A stretch of 64,000 bases of DNA from Pseudomonas amygdali (GCF_002699855.1 NZ_LKBW01000112.1:24669-88668); one strand, 5' to 3'; shown: positions 26,730-35,781, counted from the stretch's first letter. Made by a program: numbers and translations. Notes: generated from the letters alone by a model not told the origin.

Positions 26730-28088
26730 ATGGCCTTTGATTTTGATCTGTTTGTAATTGGCGCCGGCTCCGGCGGCGTCAGGGCGGCACGTTTTGCTGC
26801 CGGTTTCGGTGCCAAGGTTGCCGTGGCCGAGAGCCGCTATCTGGGTGGAACCTGCGTCAACGTGGGTTGCGTGCCCAAAAAGCTGTTGGTCTACGGAGCG
26901 CATTTTTCCGAAGATTTCGATCATGCCAAAGGGTTCGGCTGGTCGCTGGGTGAGGCCAGTTTTGACTGGTCCACACTGATCGCCAACAAGGATCGCGAAA
27001 TCAATCGCCTCAATGGCATCTACCGCAAACTGCTGGTCGACAGCGGCGTTACCCTGCTCGAAGGCCACGCCAGGCTGGTCGGCCCGCAGCGAGTCGAGAT
27101 CAACGGCCAGTCCTACAGCGCCGAGCGCATTCTGATCGCAACCGGCGGCTGGCCACAGGTGCCTGATGTGCCAGGACGCGAGCATGCCATTACGTCCAAT
27201 GAGGCGTTTTACCTCAAGACGTTGCCAAAGCGAGTTGTGGTCGTAGGGGGTGGTTACATTGCCGTGGAATTTGCCTCGATCTTCAATGGATTGGGTGCAG
27301 ATACCACGCTGGTCTATCGTCGCGAGCTGTTTTTGCGCGGTTTCGATGGCGGGGTCCGTACTCATCTTCATGAGGAACTGCTCAAGCGTCACATGACGAT
27401 TCGCTTCAATAGCGATATCGAGCGTATCGACAAGCAGGCCGACGGCAGCCTGCTATTGTCCATGAAAGGCGGCGGCACACTCGAGACCGATTGCGTGTTC
27501 TACGCAACTGGCCGTCGGCCGATGCTCGACAACCTCGGGCTGGACAGTGTCGACATCAAGCTCGATGAGCATGGCTATATCAAGGTCGATGAGCATTATC
27601 AGAGCAGCGAGCCTTCCATTCTGGCCATCGGCGATGTCATCGGTGGCGTGCAACTGACTCCGGTTGCGCTGGCTGAGGGCATGGCCGTCGCACGTCGGCT
27701 GTTCAAGCCGGAGCAGTATCGCCCGGTAGACTACAATCACATTCCGACGGCGGTTTTCAGTCTGCCGAACATCGGTACAGTCGGGCTGACTGAAGAGGAC
27801 GCGATCAAGGCTGGTCACGATGTGCAGGTGTTCGAAAGCCGTTTTCGGCCTATGAAGCTGACCCTGACTGACGATCAGGAACGCACCTTGATGAAACTGG
27901 TTGTGGATGCGAAAACCGACCGCGTACTGGGCTGCCATATGGTAGGGCCGGATGCGGGCGAAATCGTCCAGAGTCTGGCAATTGCCATCAAGGCTGGCGC
28001 GACCAAACAGGTGTTCGATGACTCTATCGGCGTACACCCGACTGCTGCAGAAGAGTTTGTAACCATGCGCACGCCTGCCAAACGCTAA
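26730..28088 (+). CDS. gor: Glutathione-disulfide reductase
   Basis: A 452-residue FAD/NADPH disulfide reductase that regenerates reduced glutathione. The redox-active disulfide is Cys42/Cys47 in [16 protein letters not shown] binding is by [19 protein letters not shown]. The NADPH domain has [13 protein letters not shown] with arginines ([12 protein letters not shown]) marking NADPH preference. The C-terminal HPTAAEE supplies the proton donor His436 and Glu441. AAGGAG lies before the ATG. It may support the peroxide and glyoxalase functions encoded nearby. Confidence 0.95.
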   Translation: MAFDFDLFVIGAGSGGVRAARFAAGFGAKVAVAESRYLGGTCVNVGCVPKKLLVYGAHFSEDFDHAKGFGWSLGEASFDWSTLIANKDREINRLNGIYRKLLVDSGVTLLEGHARLVGPQRVEINGQSYSAERILIATGGWPQVPDVPGREHAITSNEAFYLKTLPKRVVVVGGGYIAVEFASIFNGLGADTTLVYRRELFLRGFDGGVRTHLHEELLKRHMTIRFNSDIERIDKQADGSLLLSMKGGGTLETDCVFYATGRRPMLDNLGLDSVDIKLDEHGYIKVDEHYQSSEPSILAIGDVIGGVQLTPVALAEGMAVARRLFKPEQYRPVDYNHIPTAVFSLPNIGTVGLTEEDAIKAGHDVQVFESRFRPMKLTLTDDQERTLMKLVVDAKTDRVLGCHMVGPDAGEIVQSLAIAIKAGATKQVFDDSIGVHPTAAEEFVTMRTPAKR

Positions 28089-28158
28089 CGTCAGGCAGCG
28101 CAATACCCGGAGGTCAGGAAGAGCTCCGGGACAAGGCTTGAAAAGGACGGAACCCGAC

Positions 28159-29457
28159 GTGAACAGAGAAAAATCATCGGCCGGAATGCGCCTGCATCTG
28201 GCCGGGCAGGATTGTGAAATCGCGCAGCACATTGATGCATTGCGGGAAAGCGAGCATCAGTTCAGAACCCTGGCTGACAACATGAGTCAGCTGGCCTGGA
28301 CTGCAAGTCCTCGCGGGCAGGCCCATTGGTATAACGAGCGCTGGTACGCATACACCGGGACGTCGCTCGAGGCGATGAAGGCTCTGGGCTGGCGTTCGTT
28401 ACTGCATCCCGAGCATCGCGAGCGTGTGCTGGCGCGTTTGCAGTACTGCTTTTCGACGGGCTCTATCTGGGAAGATACCTTTCCACTGCGCGGCAAGGAC
28501 GGTGTCTTCAACTGGTTTCTGTCGCGTGCACTGCCCATGCGCGACGCGCAGGGCCACATCACCCACTGGCTGGGCACTCATACCGACATTACGGCTCAGG
28601 TCAGCGCTGAAGAGGCGCTGCGCGTACTCAATGAAAGTCTGGAGTTGCGCGTTGCCGAGCGCACTCGCGAGCTGGCAACTGCCAATGAATTGTTGCAGGC
28701 CGAGATCGTCGAGCGAGCAATGGCTGAAGAGGTCTTGCGCCATGCGCAAAAAATGGACGCAATTGGCCAGTTGACGGGCGGCATCGTCCACGACTTCAAC
28801 AATGTGCTTTCCGGCGTGATGGGTGCTCTGGACATGATCAGGCTCCGTGTGGCGGCAGGCCGGGTGGAGGAAGTTGATCGTTATCTGGATGCTGCGACCA
28901 GTTCCGCAAATCGTGCGGCTGCGTTGACCCGGAGGCTGCTGACATTTGCTCGTCGTCAGTCGCTGAATGTCACGACAGTGGATATCAATCATATGGTCCG
29001 GTCTATGGAAGAGCTGCTGCGAGGTACGGTCGGCGCTCGCGCACAATTGCACATCGAGCTGGAGGAGGGGTTGAATTGCGTGCATACGGATGAGCATCAA
29101 CTGGAAAATGCCTTGTTGAATCTGGTGATCAACGCGCGTGACGCTGTTGCGGTCGGAGGGGCGCTCCGGGTGCGCAGCCAGCTGTTAACGCTTGCCGCTC
29201 AGAAAGACGGGCTGGCACCTGGCGATTACGTAAGGCTCAGCGTAGAAGATAACGGCTGTGGAATGGCTCAAGACGTCATCGATCGGGCGTTCGACCCGTT
29301 TTTCACCACCAAGCCCGTAGGACGGGGAACGGGGTTGGGTTTGTCCATGGTCTACGGTTTCATCAAGCAGGCGGGCGGGCATGTGCAGATAAAAAGCCAT
29401 GAAGGTCAGGGCACTCATGTCCACCTGCTCTTGCCTTGCGCAGTAACGGCTGTCTGA
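28159..29457 (+). CDS. PAS-domain sensor histidine kinase, cytoplasmic, orphan
   Basis: A 432-residue kinase. A PAS fold covers about residues 30-150 ([31 protein letters not shown]), with a PAC-type end [13 protein letters not shown] coiled-coil linker ([20 protein letters not shown]) leads to the H-box [13 protein letters not shown], where the His followed by Asp-Phe-Asn-Asn marks the HWE/NtrB-like class. The ATPase has N-box [14 protein letters not shown]1 VEDNGCGM and [12 protein letters not shown]. There is no transmembrane segment and no receiver domain or response regulator gene beside it. The GTG at 28159 has AGGA 11 nt upstream; a TTG at 28138 is an alternative start. Confidence 0.85.
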   Translation: MNREKSSAGMRLHLAGQDCEIAQHIDALRESEHQFRTLADNMSQLAWTASPRGQAHWYNERWYAYTGTSLEAMKALGWRSLLHPEHRERVLARLQYCFSTGSIWEDTFPLRGKDGVFNWFLSRALPMRDAQGHITHWLGTHTDITAQVSAEEALRVLNESLELRVAERTRELATANELLQAEIVERAMAEEVLRHAQKMDAIGQLTGGIVHDFNNVLSGVMGALDMIRLRVAAGRVEEVDRYLDAATSSANRAAALTRRLLTFARRQSLNVTTVDINHMVRSMEELLRGTVGARAQLHIELEEGLNCVHTDEHQLENALLNLVINARDAVAVGGALRVRSQLLTLAAQKDGLAPGDYVRLSVEDNGCGMAQDVIDRAFDPFFTTKPVGRGTGLGLSMVYGFIKQAGGHVQIKSHEGQGTHVHLLLPCAVTAV

Positions 29458-29467
29458 GCGTTGCTTG

Positions 29468-30478
29468 TCATGCCTTGTCTTTTGGCTTTTTTCCATTGGT
29501 CGTGGGTTTGTCGGGCTGGCTGAGGCCGTTCTGCAGGTTTTCCAGTGCTGCTTCCTTCTTGGTCAGCAGCAGTTCCAGCATCCGGTTCTGCTGCCGAACC
29601 TCTGTCATGGCTTGTTTGAGCGTGGAGCTCTCTTCCTGCAGGCTGCCTAACCGTTCTTCCAGCAGAGCGCATTGGGTGCGGGCGTGATGCTGTTGTTCTG
29701 CCAGGGCGGCAGCCTGAGTAGTGGCCTGGTTCAGCAGGTCTTTTCGTTCGTGCAGCTCACGCAGTGTGCTGCGGTTTTCAGCCAGTAATCTCTCGTTGTC
29801 ACGGTTCAGCTGTGTGATGTCTTCCTGGCGCATGGCGATGCCTTGCTGTGCCTGTCGAAGCTCCATTTGCAGTTGCTGAACCTGACCTTCGTGGCGTTGC
29901 TGTTCCTGCTCGCGCTGCTCTCTGATCGAGTCGCGATAGTGTTCCAGCGCTTCACGGGCGTGCTGATGTTTTTCCTCAAGCGAGTGGATCTGACCGTCCT
30001 TGTCGTGCAGGCGCGACTCCAGGTCCCGGTTGGCCTGAAGCAGTCTGGCGTGCTCGGTCTGTTCGGTTTGCAGGGCATTTTGCGTGCGAAGCAGGGCGGC
30101 AGCCTGCTGTTCCAGAGCTTCGTGACGTTGCTGCGCGTGTTCCTGCAGTTCGCTGATCTGTTGTTGAGTCGTCGCCAATTGTTGCTGCAGGGTGGCGCGA
30201 TCAGCCTGATACGTGTCGCAGGCCTGATCAATGCGTTCCTGAGCCTGTTCCTGAAGACGCTGGGCAAGATGAGCTACCAGACCGCTCAACTCCTCGTTGA
30301 TGTCCGGCGCTGGCGTATGCGTGGCGTCCAGCTCTTTGAGGTACCGGTGAATCGTGGTTTTCGAGCCTGTATTACCCATTTCGATACGTACTGCATCAAT
30401 GCTGGGGTTTTCACCTCTGGACAGCAGGGAGACCCTTGCTTTCTGCACCAGCGCCTTGTTTACGCCGCCCCGAGCCAT
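29468..30478 (-). CDS. KfrA-type DNA-binding coiled-coil protein
   Basis: A 336-residue protein. Residues 1-55 (MARGGVNKALVQKARVSLLS, then IDAVRIEMGNTGSKTTIHRY) match the KfrA N-terminal DNA-binding domain, whose plasmid members are autorepressors and nucleoid-like proteins. Residues 75-310 are an almost unbroken Gln/Glu/Leu/Arg-rich coiled coil. The C-terminus is basic (KPTTNGKKPKDKA). It is divergent from a tyrosine recombinase gene, and a 7-bp-arm palindrome lies 26 bp upstream of its start codon, a good candidate for an autoregulatory operator. A chromosomal location next to a recombinase is unlike the classical plasmid context. Confidence 0.85.
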   Translation of the reverse strand: MARGGVNKALVQKARVSLLSRGENPSIDAVRIEMGNTGSKTTIHRYLKELDATHTPAPDINEELSGLVAHLAQRLQEQAQERIDQACDTYQADRATLQQQLATTQQQISELQEHAQQRHEALEQQAAALLRTQNALQTEQTEHARLLQANRDLESRLHDKDGQIHSLEEKHQHAREALEHYRDSIREQREQEQQRHEGQVQQLQMELRQAQQGIAMRQEDITQLNRDNERLLAENRSTLRELHERKDLLNQATTQAAALAEQQHHARTQCALLEERLGSLQEESSTLKQAMTEVRQQNRMLELLLTKKEAALENLQNGLSQPDKPTTNGKKPKDKA

Positions 30479-30504
30479 GTGTCCCCCTACGATTTCGTAC
30501 TGTG

Positions 30505-30527
30505 GTATGTACTCTGTAATTACATAC
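30505..30527. promoter_or_regulatory. Palindromic candidate operator between kfrA-like gene and recombinase
   Basis: GTATGTA (30505-30511) and TACATAC (30521-30527) are perfect 7-bp arms with a 9-bp spacer. The flank to 30560 is AT-rich. It lies 26 bp upstream of the KfrA-like gene and 116 bp upstream of the recombinase, so one bound protein could affect both. Confidence 0.5.
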
Positions 30528-30642
30528 TATATTATTAGGAATAATTTGCCATTTTTTGAATTAATTAACCCGGGATATTGGCGTATTATCCCTTGTCAGG
30601 CGTTGTCAGTTCTTTTTTCGGCGCTCTTTCCAGGTTCGAGCC

Positions 30643-31602
30643 ATGAATGACGTTGATCGCTATATCGATGCCGCAACCCGTGACAACACACGCCGCAGTT
30701 ATCGGGCGGCCATCGAGCATTTCGAAGTGACATGGGGCGGGTTTCTGCCGGCGACCAGCGAAAGCGTGGCGCGTTACCTGGCCAGCCATGCCGGAAAGCT
30801 ATCGGTCAACACTTTGAAACTGCGCCTGTCAGCACTGGCGCAATGGCATGTCAGTCAGGGTTTTGCCGATCCTACCAAGGCACCCGTGGTGCGTAAGGTC
30901 ATCAAGGGCATTCGTGCATTGCATCCGGCACAAGAGAAGCAGGCCGAGCCTTTGCAGTTGCAGGACCTGGAGAAAGTCATTGCCTGGCTGGAGATCGAGA
31001 TACGTGATGCAGAGGCGCAACACGATCAGCCGCGGCTATTGCGTTGTCGTCGTGACTCGGCGCTGATCCTCTTGGGGTTCTGGCGCGGCTTTCGCAGCGA
31101 CGAGCTGTGTCGCCTGCAAGTGCAGGACGTCAAGGCCATCGCCCGCTCGGGCATCAGCCTTTATCTGCCGCGCAGCAAGGGTGATCGCGATAACCTGGGC
31201 AGAACGTATCAGACGCCTGCCTTGCAGCGGCTGTGCCCGGTGCAGGCTTATATAGAGTGGATCAATTGCGCGGCGCTGGTGCGCGGTCCGGTGTTTCGGG
31301 CGGTGGATCGATGGGGTAATCTTGGTGAGGAGGGGCTGCACGCCAACAGCGTTATCCCGTTGCTGCGTCAGGCTCTCCAGCGTGCAGGCATTGCCGCCGA
31401 GCACTACACCAGTCACTCGCTACGCCGAGGCTTCGCCAGTTGGGCGCACAGCAACGGCTGGGACCTCAAGTCAATGATGTCTTATGTAGGCTGGAGGGAC
31501 ATCAAGTCGGCGATGCGCTACATTGACGCCGCGCCGTTCCCGGGCAACCTGGAGACAGGGAACGGGTCGAAGGTTTCTTCTATCGATAAGCTGCCTTCAT
31601 AG
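30643..31602 (+). CDS. Tyrosine recombinase (site-specific integrase), intact active site
   Basis: A 319-residue XerC/D-like recombinase. The N-terminal core-binding domain covers about residues 1-95 (RYIDAATRDNTRRSYRAAIE). The catalytic set is complete: Arg151 (GFRSDEL), Lys179 (RSKGDRD), His258 and Arg261 (SHSLRRGFASW), Trp284 in the second-His position (VGWRDIKSAM), and nucleophile Tyr293 (AMRYID). No phage genes, attachment repeats or relaxase accompany it. It may be a domesticated recombinase. The 164-bp divergent gap to the KfrA-like gene is the likely control region. Confidence 0.88.
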   Translation: MNDVDRYIDAATRDNTRRSYRAAIEHFEVTWGGFLPATSESVARYLASHAGKLSVNTLKLRLSALAQWHVSQGFADPTKAPVVRKVIKGIRALHPAQEKQAEPLQLQDLEKVIAWLEIEIRDAEAQHDQPRLLRCRRDSALILLGFWRGFRSDELCRLQVQDVKAIARSGISLYLPRSKGDRDNLGRTYQTPALQRLCPVQAYIEWINCAALVRGPVFRAVDRWGNLGEEGLHANSVIPLLRQALQRAGIAAEHYTSHSLRRGFASWAHSNGWDLKSMMSYVGWRDIKSAMRYIDAAPFPGNLETGNGSKVSSIDKLPS

Positions 31603-31611
31603 TGAAAAGCA

Positions 31612-31652
31612 ATCAGTGACATCAGGTTTGCCAATGAGCGATTGTCACTGAT
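31612..31652. promoter_or_regulatory. Inverted repeat between recombinase and ahpC
   Basis: ATCAGTGACA (31612-31621) and TGTCACTGAT (31643-31652) are perfect 10-bp arms separated by 21 nt, located 60-100 bp upstream of ahpC. No T-run follows, so a protein site or leader structure is as likely as a terminator for the recombinase gene. It does not match the ATAG-based OxyR pattern. Confidence 0.45.
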
Positions 31653-31712
31653 CATGCGTAAGCTTCACTCCATCGAATTAACAACCCATCCAACCCATCA
31701 GGAGATATACCG

Positions 31713-32276
31713 ATGCCTATCATCAACAGCCAAGTAAAACCGTTCAAGGCTACCGCGTTCAAGAACGGCGCTTTCGTTGACGTTTCGGACGCCGACTTCA
31801 AAGGCAAGTGGTCTGTCGTATTCTTCTACCCGGCCGACTTCACCTTCGTTTGCCCGACCGAGCTGGAAGACCTGGCTGACAACTACGAAGAGTTCAAGAA
31901 GCTGGGCGTCGAGATCTACAGCGTTTCGACCGACACCCACTTTGCCCACGCTGCATGGCACAACACTTCGCCTGCAATCGGCAAGATCAAGTACACCATG
32001 ATCGGTGACCCGACCCTGACTATCTCGCGCAACTTCGACGTGCTGATCGAAGAAGCCGGCTTGGCAGATCGCGGTACGTTCGTGATCAACCCTGAAGGTC
32101 AGATCAAAATCGTCGAGCTGAACGACGGTGGTGTTGGCCGTGACGCTTCCGAGCTGCTGCGCAAGATCAAGGCTGCTCAGTACGTTGCTGCTCACCCGGG
32201 CGAAGTCTGCCCAGCCAAGTGGAAAGAAGGCGAAGCTACTCTGGCTCCGTCCCTGGACCTGGTTGGCAAGATCTGA
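31713..32276 (+). CDS. ahpC: Alkyl hydroperoxide reductase subunit C (2-Cys peroxiredoxin)
   Basis: A 187-residue typical 2-Cys peroxiredoxin reducing hydrogen peroxide and organic peroxides. The peroxidatic Cys47 is in [17 protein letters not shown] and the resolving Cys166 in [15 protein letters not shown] precedes the ATG. Codon use is strongly biased to C-ending codons compared with its neighbours, as expected of a highly expressed gene. AhpF, encoded downstream past an intergenic hairpin, is its reductase. Confidence 0.97.
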   Translation: MPIINSQVKPFKATAFKNGAFVDVSDADFKGKWSVVFFYPADFTFVCPTELEDLADNYEEFKKLGVEIYSVSTDTHFAHAAWHNTSPAIGKIKYTMIGDPTLTISRNFDVLIEEAGLADRGTFVINPEGQIKIVELNDGGVGRDASELLRKIKAAQYVAAHPGEVCPAKWKEGEATLAPSLDLVGKI

Positions 32277-32336
32277 GTCGCATGAATCGGCTGGGGGCGT
32301 TGAGCTCTTGAGCAAGTAAACCGCATCGCCCCAAAA

Positions 32337-32370
32337 AACGCCCGGGCGGTAATCGCCTGGGCGTTGTTAT
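32337..32370 (+). terminator. Hairpin between ahpC and ahpF
   Basis: AACGCCCGGGCG (32337-32348) and CGCCTGGGCGTT (32354-32365) form a 12-bp stem with one mismatch and a 5-nt loop, preceded by A6 and followed by GTTATTTCT. Partial termination here would give more ahpC than ahpF mRNA. Confidence 0.7.
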
Positions 32371-32400
32371 TTCTACCCTTTGTAAACAGGAAGCCGCCAC

Positions 32401-33963
32401 ATGTTGGACGCCAATCTTAAAGCCCAGTTGAAATCCTATCTGGAGCGGGTTACTCGCCCCATCGAGATCGTCGCGTCCCTTGATGACGGCGCGAAGTCTC
32501 AGGAAATGCTTGCACTGCTCAATGATGTGATCAGTGTCTCCAAAGATGTCACCCTGAATGACAGCGGCACCGACGCACGTACGCCGTCGTTCTCGCTGAG
32601 CAGCCCTGGCCACGATATCAGCCTGCGTTTCGCCGGTATCCCCATGGGTCACGAATTCACCTCGCTGGTCCTGGCGCTGCTGCAAGTTGGCGGTTACCCA
32701 CCCAAGGTCAGTGCGGAAACCATCGAACAGGTTCGCGCTCTTCAAGGCGAATTCCATTTCGAAACCTATTTCTCGCAGTCCTGCCAGAACTGCCCGGACG
32801 TTGTCCAGGCATTGAACCTGATGGCAGTACTGAACCCTGGCATCAAGCATGTCGCTATCGACGGTGCACTGTTCCAGGACGAAGTGACTGATCGCAAGAT
32901 CATGTCGGTGCCCAGCATCTATCTGAATGGCGAGCTGTTCGGTCAGGGCCGCATGGGCCTGGAAGAAATTCTCGCCAAGATCGACACCGGTGCCGGTGCG
33001 CGTCAGGCAGAAAAACTCAACGCCAAACAGGCTTTTGATGTGCTGGTAGTCGGCGGCGGCCCTGCTGGTTCGGCGGCTGCGGTCTACGCAGCCCGCAAAG
33101 GCATTCGTACCGGCGTTGCAGCCGAACGTTTCGGGGGTCAGGTGCTCGACACCATGGCCATCGAAAACTTCATTTCGGTACAGCACACCGAGGGCCCAAA
33201 ACTGGCCGTTGCGCTGGAAGAGCACGTCAAGCAGTACGAAGTCGACATCATGAACCTGCAACGCGCCGACAAGCTGATTCCGGGCGCGGCCGGTGAGCTG
33301 CACGAAGTTAAATTCGCCAGCGGTGCCAGCCTCAAGGCCAAGACCGTCATTCTTGCCACCGGTGCACGCTGGAGGGAGATGAACGTACCGGGCGAACAGC
33401 AGTACCGTAACAAGGGCGTGGCTTATTGCCCGCACTGCGACGGTCCATTGTTCAAGGGCAAGCGCGTTGCCGTGATTGGTGGCGGTAACTCGGGTGTCGA
33501 GGCGGCAATCGATCTGGCGGGTATCGTGTCACACGTGACGCTGCTGGAATTCGATGTGCAACTGCGTGCCGATGCCGTCTTGCAGCGCAAACTGCACAGC
33601 CTGCCCAACGTTACCGTGATCACCAGTGCGCAAACCACTGAGGTGACCGGCGATGAGCAGAAGGTCAACGGCCTGCGTTACAAGAACCGCACCACCGGCG
33701 AAGAAATCACCGTGCCGCTGGAAGGTATCTTCGTGCAGATCGGCCTGCTGCCTAACAGCGAATGGCTCAAAGGCTCCATCGAGCTGTCGCCGCGTGGTGA
33801 GATCGTGGTCGATGCACGTGGTGAAACCTCGGTGCCGGGCATCTTCGCTGCCGGTGACGTGACGGTAACTCCGTACAAGCAGATCATCATCGCCCTGGGC
33901 GAGGGTGCCAAAGCCTCCCTGAGTGCCTTTGACCACCTGATCCGTACCTCCGCACCGGCCTGA
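32401..33963 (+). CDS. ahpF: Alkyl hydroperoxide reductase subunit F
   Basis: A 520-residue flavoprotein disulfide reductase that passes electrons from NADH to AhpC. The N-terminal double-thioredoxin domain carries CQNC (Cys128/Cys131). The thioredoxin reductase-like part has [19 protein letters not shown] for FAD, CPHC (Cys343/Cys346) and [19 protein letters not shown] for NADH. The length matches E. coli AhpF. It starts 124 bp after ahpC, past a hairpin, and ends at a strong terminator. Confidence 0.97.
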   Translation: MLDANLKAQLKSYLERVTRPIEIVASLDDGAKSQEMLALLNDVISVSKDVTLNDSGTDARTPSFSLSSPGHDISLRFAGIPMGHEFTSLVLALLQVGGYPPKVSAETIEQVRALQGEFHFETYFSQSCQNCPDVVQALNLMAVLNPGIKHVAIDGALFQDEVTDRKIMSVPSIYLNGELFGQGRMGLEEILAKIDTGAGARQAEKLNAKQAFDVLVVGGGPAGSAAAVYAARKGIRTGVAAERFGGQVLDTMAIENFISVQHTEGPKLAVALEEHVKQYEVDIMNLQRADKLIPGAAGELHEVKFASGASLKAKTVILATGARWREMNVPGEQQYRNKGVAYCPHCDGPLFKGKRVAVIGGGNSGVEAAIDLAGIVSHVTLLEFDVQLRADAVLQRKLHSLPNVTVITSAQTTEVTGDEQKVNGLRYKNRTTGEEITVPLEGIFVQIGLLPNSEWLKGSIELSPRGEIVVDARGETSVPGIFAAGDVTVTPYKQIIIALGEGAKASLSAFDHLIRTSAPA

Positions 33964-33979
33964 TCGGGCAGCGCTAAAC

Positions 33980-34012
33980 AAAAAGCCCCGTGAACGATCA
34001 CGGGGCTTTTTG
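33980..34012 (+). terminator. Rho-independent terminator of ahpF
   Basis: AGCCCCGTGA and TCACGGGGCT pair perfectly around an ACGA loop, flanked by A5 on the left and T5 on the right, so it can act on both strands and also serves the convergent gloA. Confidence 0.9.
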
Positions 34013-34065
34013 TTGTCTGGGTGATCGTTCCCGAGCGGGAGCAATCACTCAGGGCAACCAAGGCC

Positions 34066-34587
34066 TCAGAGCGGGGTTGGCTGGATAATCTCTACCCAGT
34101 AGCCATCCGGGTCCTTGATGAATGCCAGGCTGTTCATGCGGCCATCGGACAGACGCTTTTGAAAGTCGACGCCCAACGTCTCGAATCGCTCGCAGGCAAC
34201 CTTCACGTCTGGTACCGAGACACAAATGTGACCAAAGCCACGCGGGTCGCTGTTGCCGTTGTGGTACGAAGCTGTCGCATCGCTCTCGGTACCGTGATTG
34301 TGGGTCAGCTCGAGAATGCCGGGGATCGATTTCATCCACTCGTTGCGGGCTTTGTCGTCTTTCGGGATCTGCGCCTTATCCACCAGTGCGAGGAAGTAGA
34401 GGCTGAATTCGGCTTCCGGGAAATCACGCTTTTCAACCAGGCTGAAGCCGAGCACGCGGGTGTAGAAATCCAGCGATTTGGTGATGTCCTTGACGCGCAG
34501 CATGGTGTGGTTGAACACAAACTGCCGAGTAGCCGCTTCAGGGTCGGCCGTAACGCCCGGTAGTGTGTTGAGTTCGTGCAAGCTCAT
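34066..34587 (-). CDS. gloA: Lactoylglutathione lyase (glyoxalase I)
   Basis: A 173-residue metal-dependent lyase converting the methylglyoxal-glutathione hemithioacetal to S-lactoylglutathione. [20 protein letters not shown] is the first beta-alpha-beta module with the metal His; [12 protein letters not shown] carries the metal Glu, and [11 protein letters not shown] the second-module His. The ATG at 34587 has GGAG 8 nt upstream; the frame extends to 34698 without a site. The length corresponds to the long, zinc-type class found in pseudomonads and eukaryotes. Convergent with ahpF. Confidence 0.93.
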   Translation of the reverse strand: MSLHELNTLPGVTADPEAATRQFVFNHTMLRVKDITKSLDFYTRVLGFSLVEKRDFPEAEFSLYFLALVDKAQIPKDDKARNEWMKSIPGILELTHNHGTESDATASYHNGNSDPRGFGHICVSVPDVKVACERFETLGVDFQKRLSDGRMNSLAFIKDPDGYWVEIIQPTPL

Positions 34588-34739
34588 CAATGTATCTCCA
34601 ACAGAATGTACAAATAATGCCAAATGATACGGGGCAGGGCGGGCAGTGCCAAACCTTCGTTCGGATAACGTCGCTTCGGTCTTGCTCGATGCCGGCAACA
34701 GGCTCAGAATTTCCGGTCAACTGTTCTGGCGGCCTGACC

Positions 34740-35297
34740 ATGATCCTTTCGCAATACCGATGCTCCTTGCCAGGTCTGTGCCTGTTCCTGCTGCTGGGCG
34801 CCGCACAGACTCACGCCGCCGACGCAATGATCATCTGGCCCGCAGGCTGGGAGGTAGAGTCGCTGCCGACCGAGTCGGGCAAGCCCGTGCAACCGTCCGT
34901 GCAAGTCAGACAGCGCGCGGTGAAAAACGATCAAAGTGGAAACCCGCTGATGGTCATGGAGCTGACTCAGACACGCCTGACGCCCGGGCATGAGGTTAAT
35001 GTCCCGGGTGTACTGCTGGAGATGCGCAAGTCGGTTCAGGTCAATTTTGCCCGCAGCGGCCTGCAGAGCGTCTGCACGCATGTGCGTGAGAGCCGGCTCA
35101 GCGTCGTGCCTGCACTGGAAACCACCTGCACGATCACCCAGAACGGCGTACATGTATTGACCCAGACACTGGTAGCGGCTGCCAGTAAAGAGATGGCCTG
35201 GTCGCTTTGCTACGCGGGATCGGCAGATGGGTACACGGCCAACAAGGAAGAGGCGTTGCGTATCCGCGAGAGTTTGCGTCTGGACGATGCGCAGTGA
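34740..35297 (+). CDS. Exported DUF4946-like protein
   Basis: A 185-residue periplasmic protein. MILSQYRCSLPGLCLFLLLG followed by AAQTHAADA is a signal peptide. The mature part begins with IIWPAGWEVESLP, which I associate with the Pseudomonas DUF4946 family, and has conserved-looking cysteines (SVCTHVRES, ETTCTITQNG, WSLCYAG). The ATG at 34740 is chosen for the signal peptide, although its binding site is weak (GGCGG). The function is unknown. Divergent from gloA. Confidence 0.65.
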   Translation: MILSQYRCSLPGLCLFLLLGAAQTHAADAMIIWPAGWEVESLPTESGKPVQPSVQVRQRAVKNDQSGNPLMVMELTQTRLTPGHEVNVPGVLLEMRKSVQVNFARSGLQSVCTHVRESRLSVVPALETTCTITQNGVHVLTQTLVAAASKEMAWSLCYAGSADGYTANKEEALRIRESLRLDDAQ

Positions 35298-35315
35298 TAC
35301 CTGCTTTTTCGCAGA

Positions 35316-35340
35316 CAAAAAGAAGCCCGCCGAGGCGGGC
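35316..35340 (-). terminator. Minus-strand terminator with no annotated gene before it
   Basis: GCCCGCC, a 2-nt loop and GGCGGGC form a 7-bp stem (35324-35339). The U-tract (TTCTTTTTG when read leftward) lies only on the minus-strand exit side; rightward the hairpin is followed by ATGGGG. It therefore fits a leftward transcript ending here, and the only candidate is the 34-codon frame at 35370-35474. Confidence 0.6.
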
Positions 35341-35369
35341 ATGGGGCGCTATTCCTTTAGCGGTCTTCA

Positions 35370-35474
35370 TCATCCGAGAATCCATGTGAAAAAAGTGTGA
35401 AGCTGCGCGGTGTCGGCCATCCGCCGATTTTCGATCCGGCGAAGCACGCAGTAACAAATTCTCTTATCGCTCAT
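35370..35474 (-). CDS. Candidate 34-residue protein (or small RNA)
   Basis: The frame MSDKRICYCVLRRIENRRMA ends DTAQLHTFFTWILG. It is cysteine- and arginine-rich at the start with an aromatic C-terminal helix. Two things support it: it ends 30 bp before a leftward terminator that serves no other gene, and the mvaT-like gene to its right has its own terminator at 35741-35762. Against it, no clear ribosome binding site is present. The transcript may instead be a small RNA. The rest of the 484-bp gap (35475-35740) is AT-rich with several palindromes. Confidence 0.4.
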   Translation of the reverse strand: MSDKRICYCVLRRIENRRMADTAQLHTFFTWILG

Positions 35475-35487
35475 TAGACCGAATAAA

Positions 35488-35620
35488 CTGAACAATTACT
35501 CTACACATTTCAGCAACTGTTCAGGTTTGTAACTGTGCGCTGAATCGAATAATCGATGAATTTTTATTGGCGTCATTATTTCAACGGTATTAATACCTGA
35601 CGCGCTGGAAGTACATGTAC
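35488..35620. promoter_or_regulatory. Cluster of palindromes in AT-rich gap
   Basis: CTGAACA/TGTTCAG (35488-35494 and 35518-35524), the perfect 12-bp palindrome GGTATTAATACC (35586-35597) and the perfect 10-bp palindrome GTACATGTAC (35611-35620) lie within 135 bp, just upstream of the leftward 34-codon frame. They could be binding sites for dimeric regulators; none is assigned. Confidence 0.4.
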
Positions 35621-35740
35621 CGAGCAGTTCACTTAATCATGTATATGAATGTCAGCGGCGGGCAGACAGTCAACTGTGTATGGGCGTTTGATCAGGCAGA
35701 TGCAGTGTGCAGGCGCTCAGTTGACGTACGGGTAGATAAA

Positions 35741-35762
35741 AAAGCCCTGCAAGTGCAGGGCT
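35741..35762 (-). terminator. Terminator of the mvaT-like gene
   Basis: GCCCTGCA and TGCAGGGC pair perfectly around a 2-nt loop. Leftward it is followed by TTTTTTATC, so it acts on the minus strand, 20 bp after the mvaT-like stop. Confidence 0.85.
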
Positions 35763-35781
35763 TCAATTGACAAAGTTTTAA

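Noticed and set aside
30643..31602. Recombinase as evidence of an integrated prophage or integrative element
   Set aside because: No other phage or transfer gene, tRNA or attachment repeat is seen; surrounding genes are ordinary chromosomal functions.
31612..31652. OxyR site upstream of ahpC
   Set aside because: The inverted repeat lacks the ATAG/CTAT spacing expected of OxyR sites.
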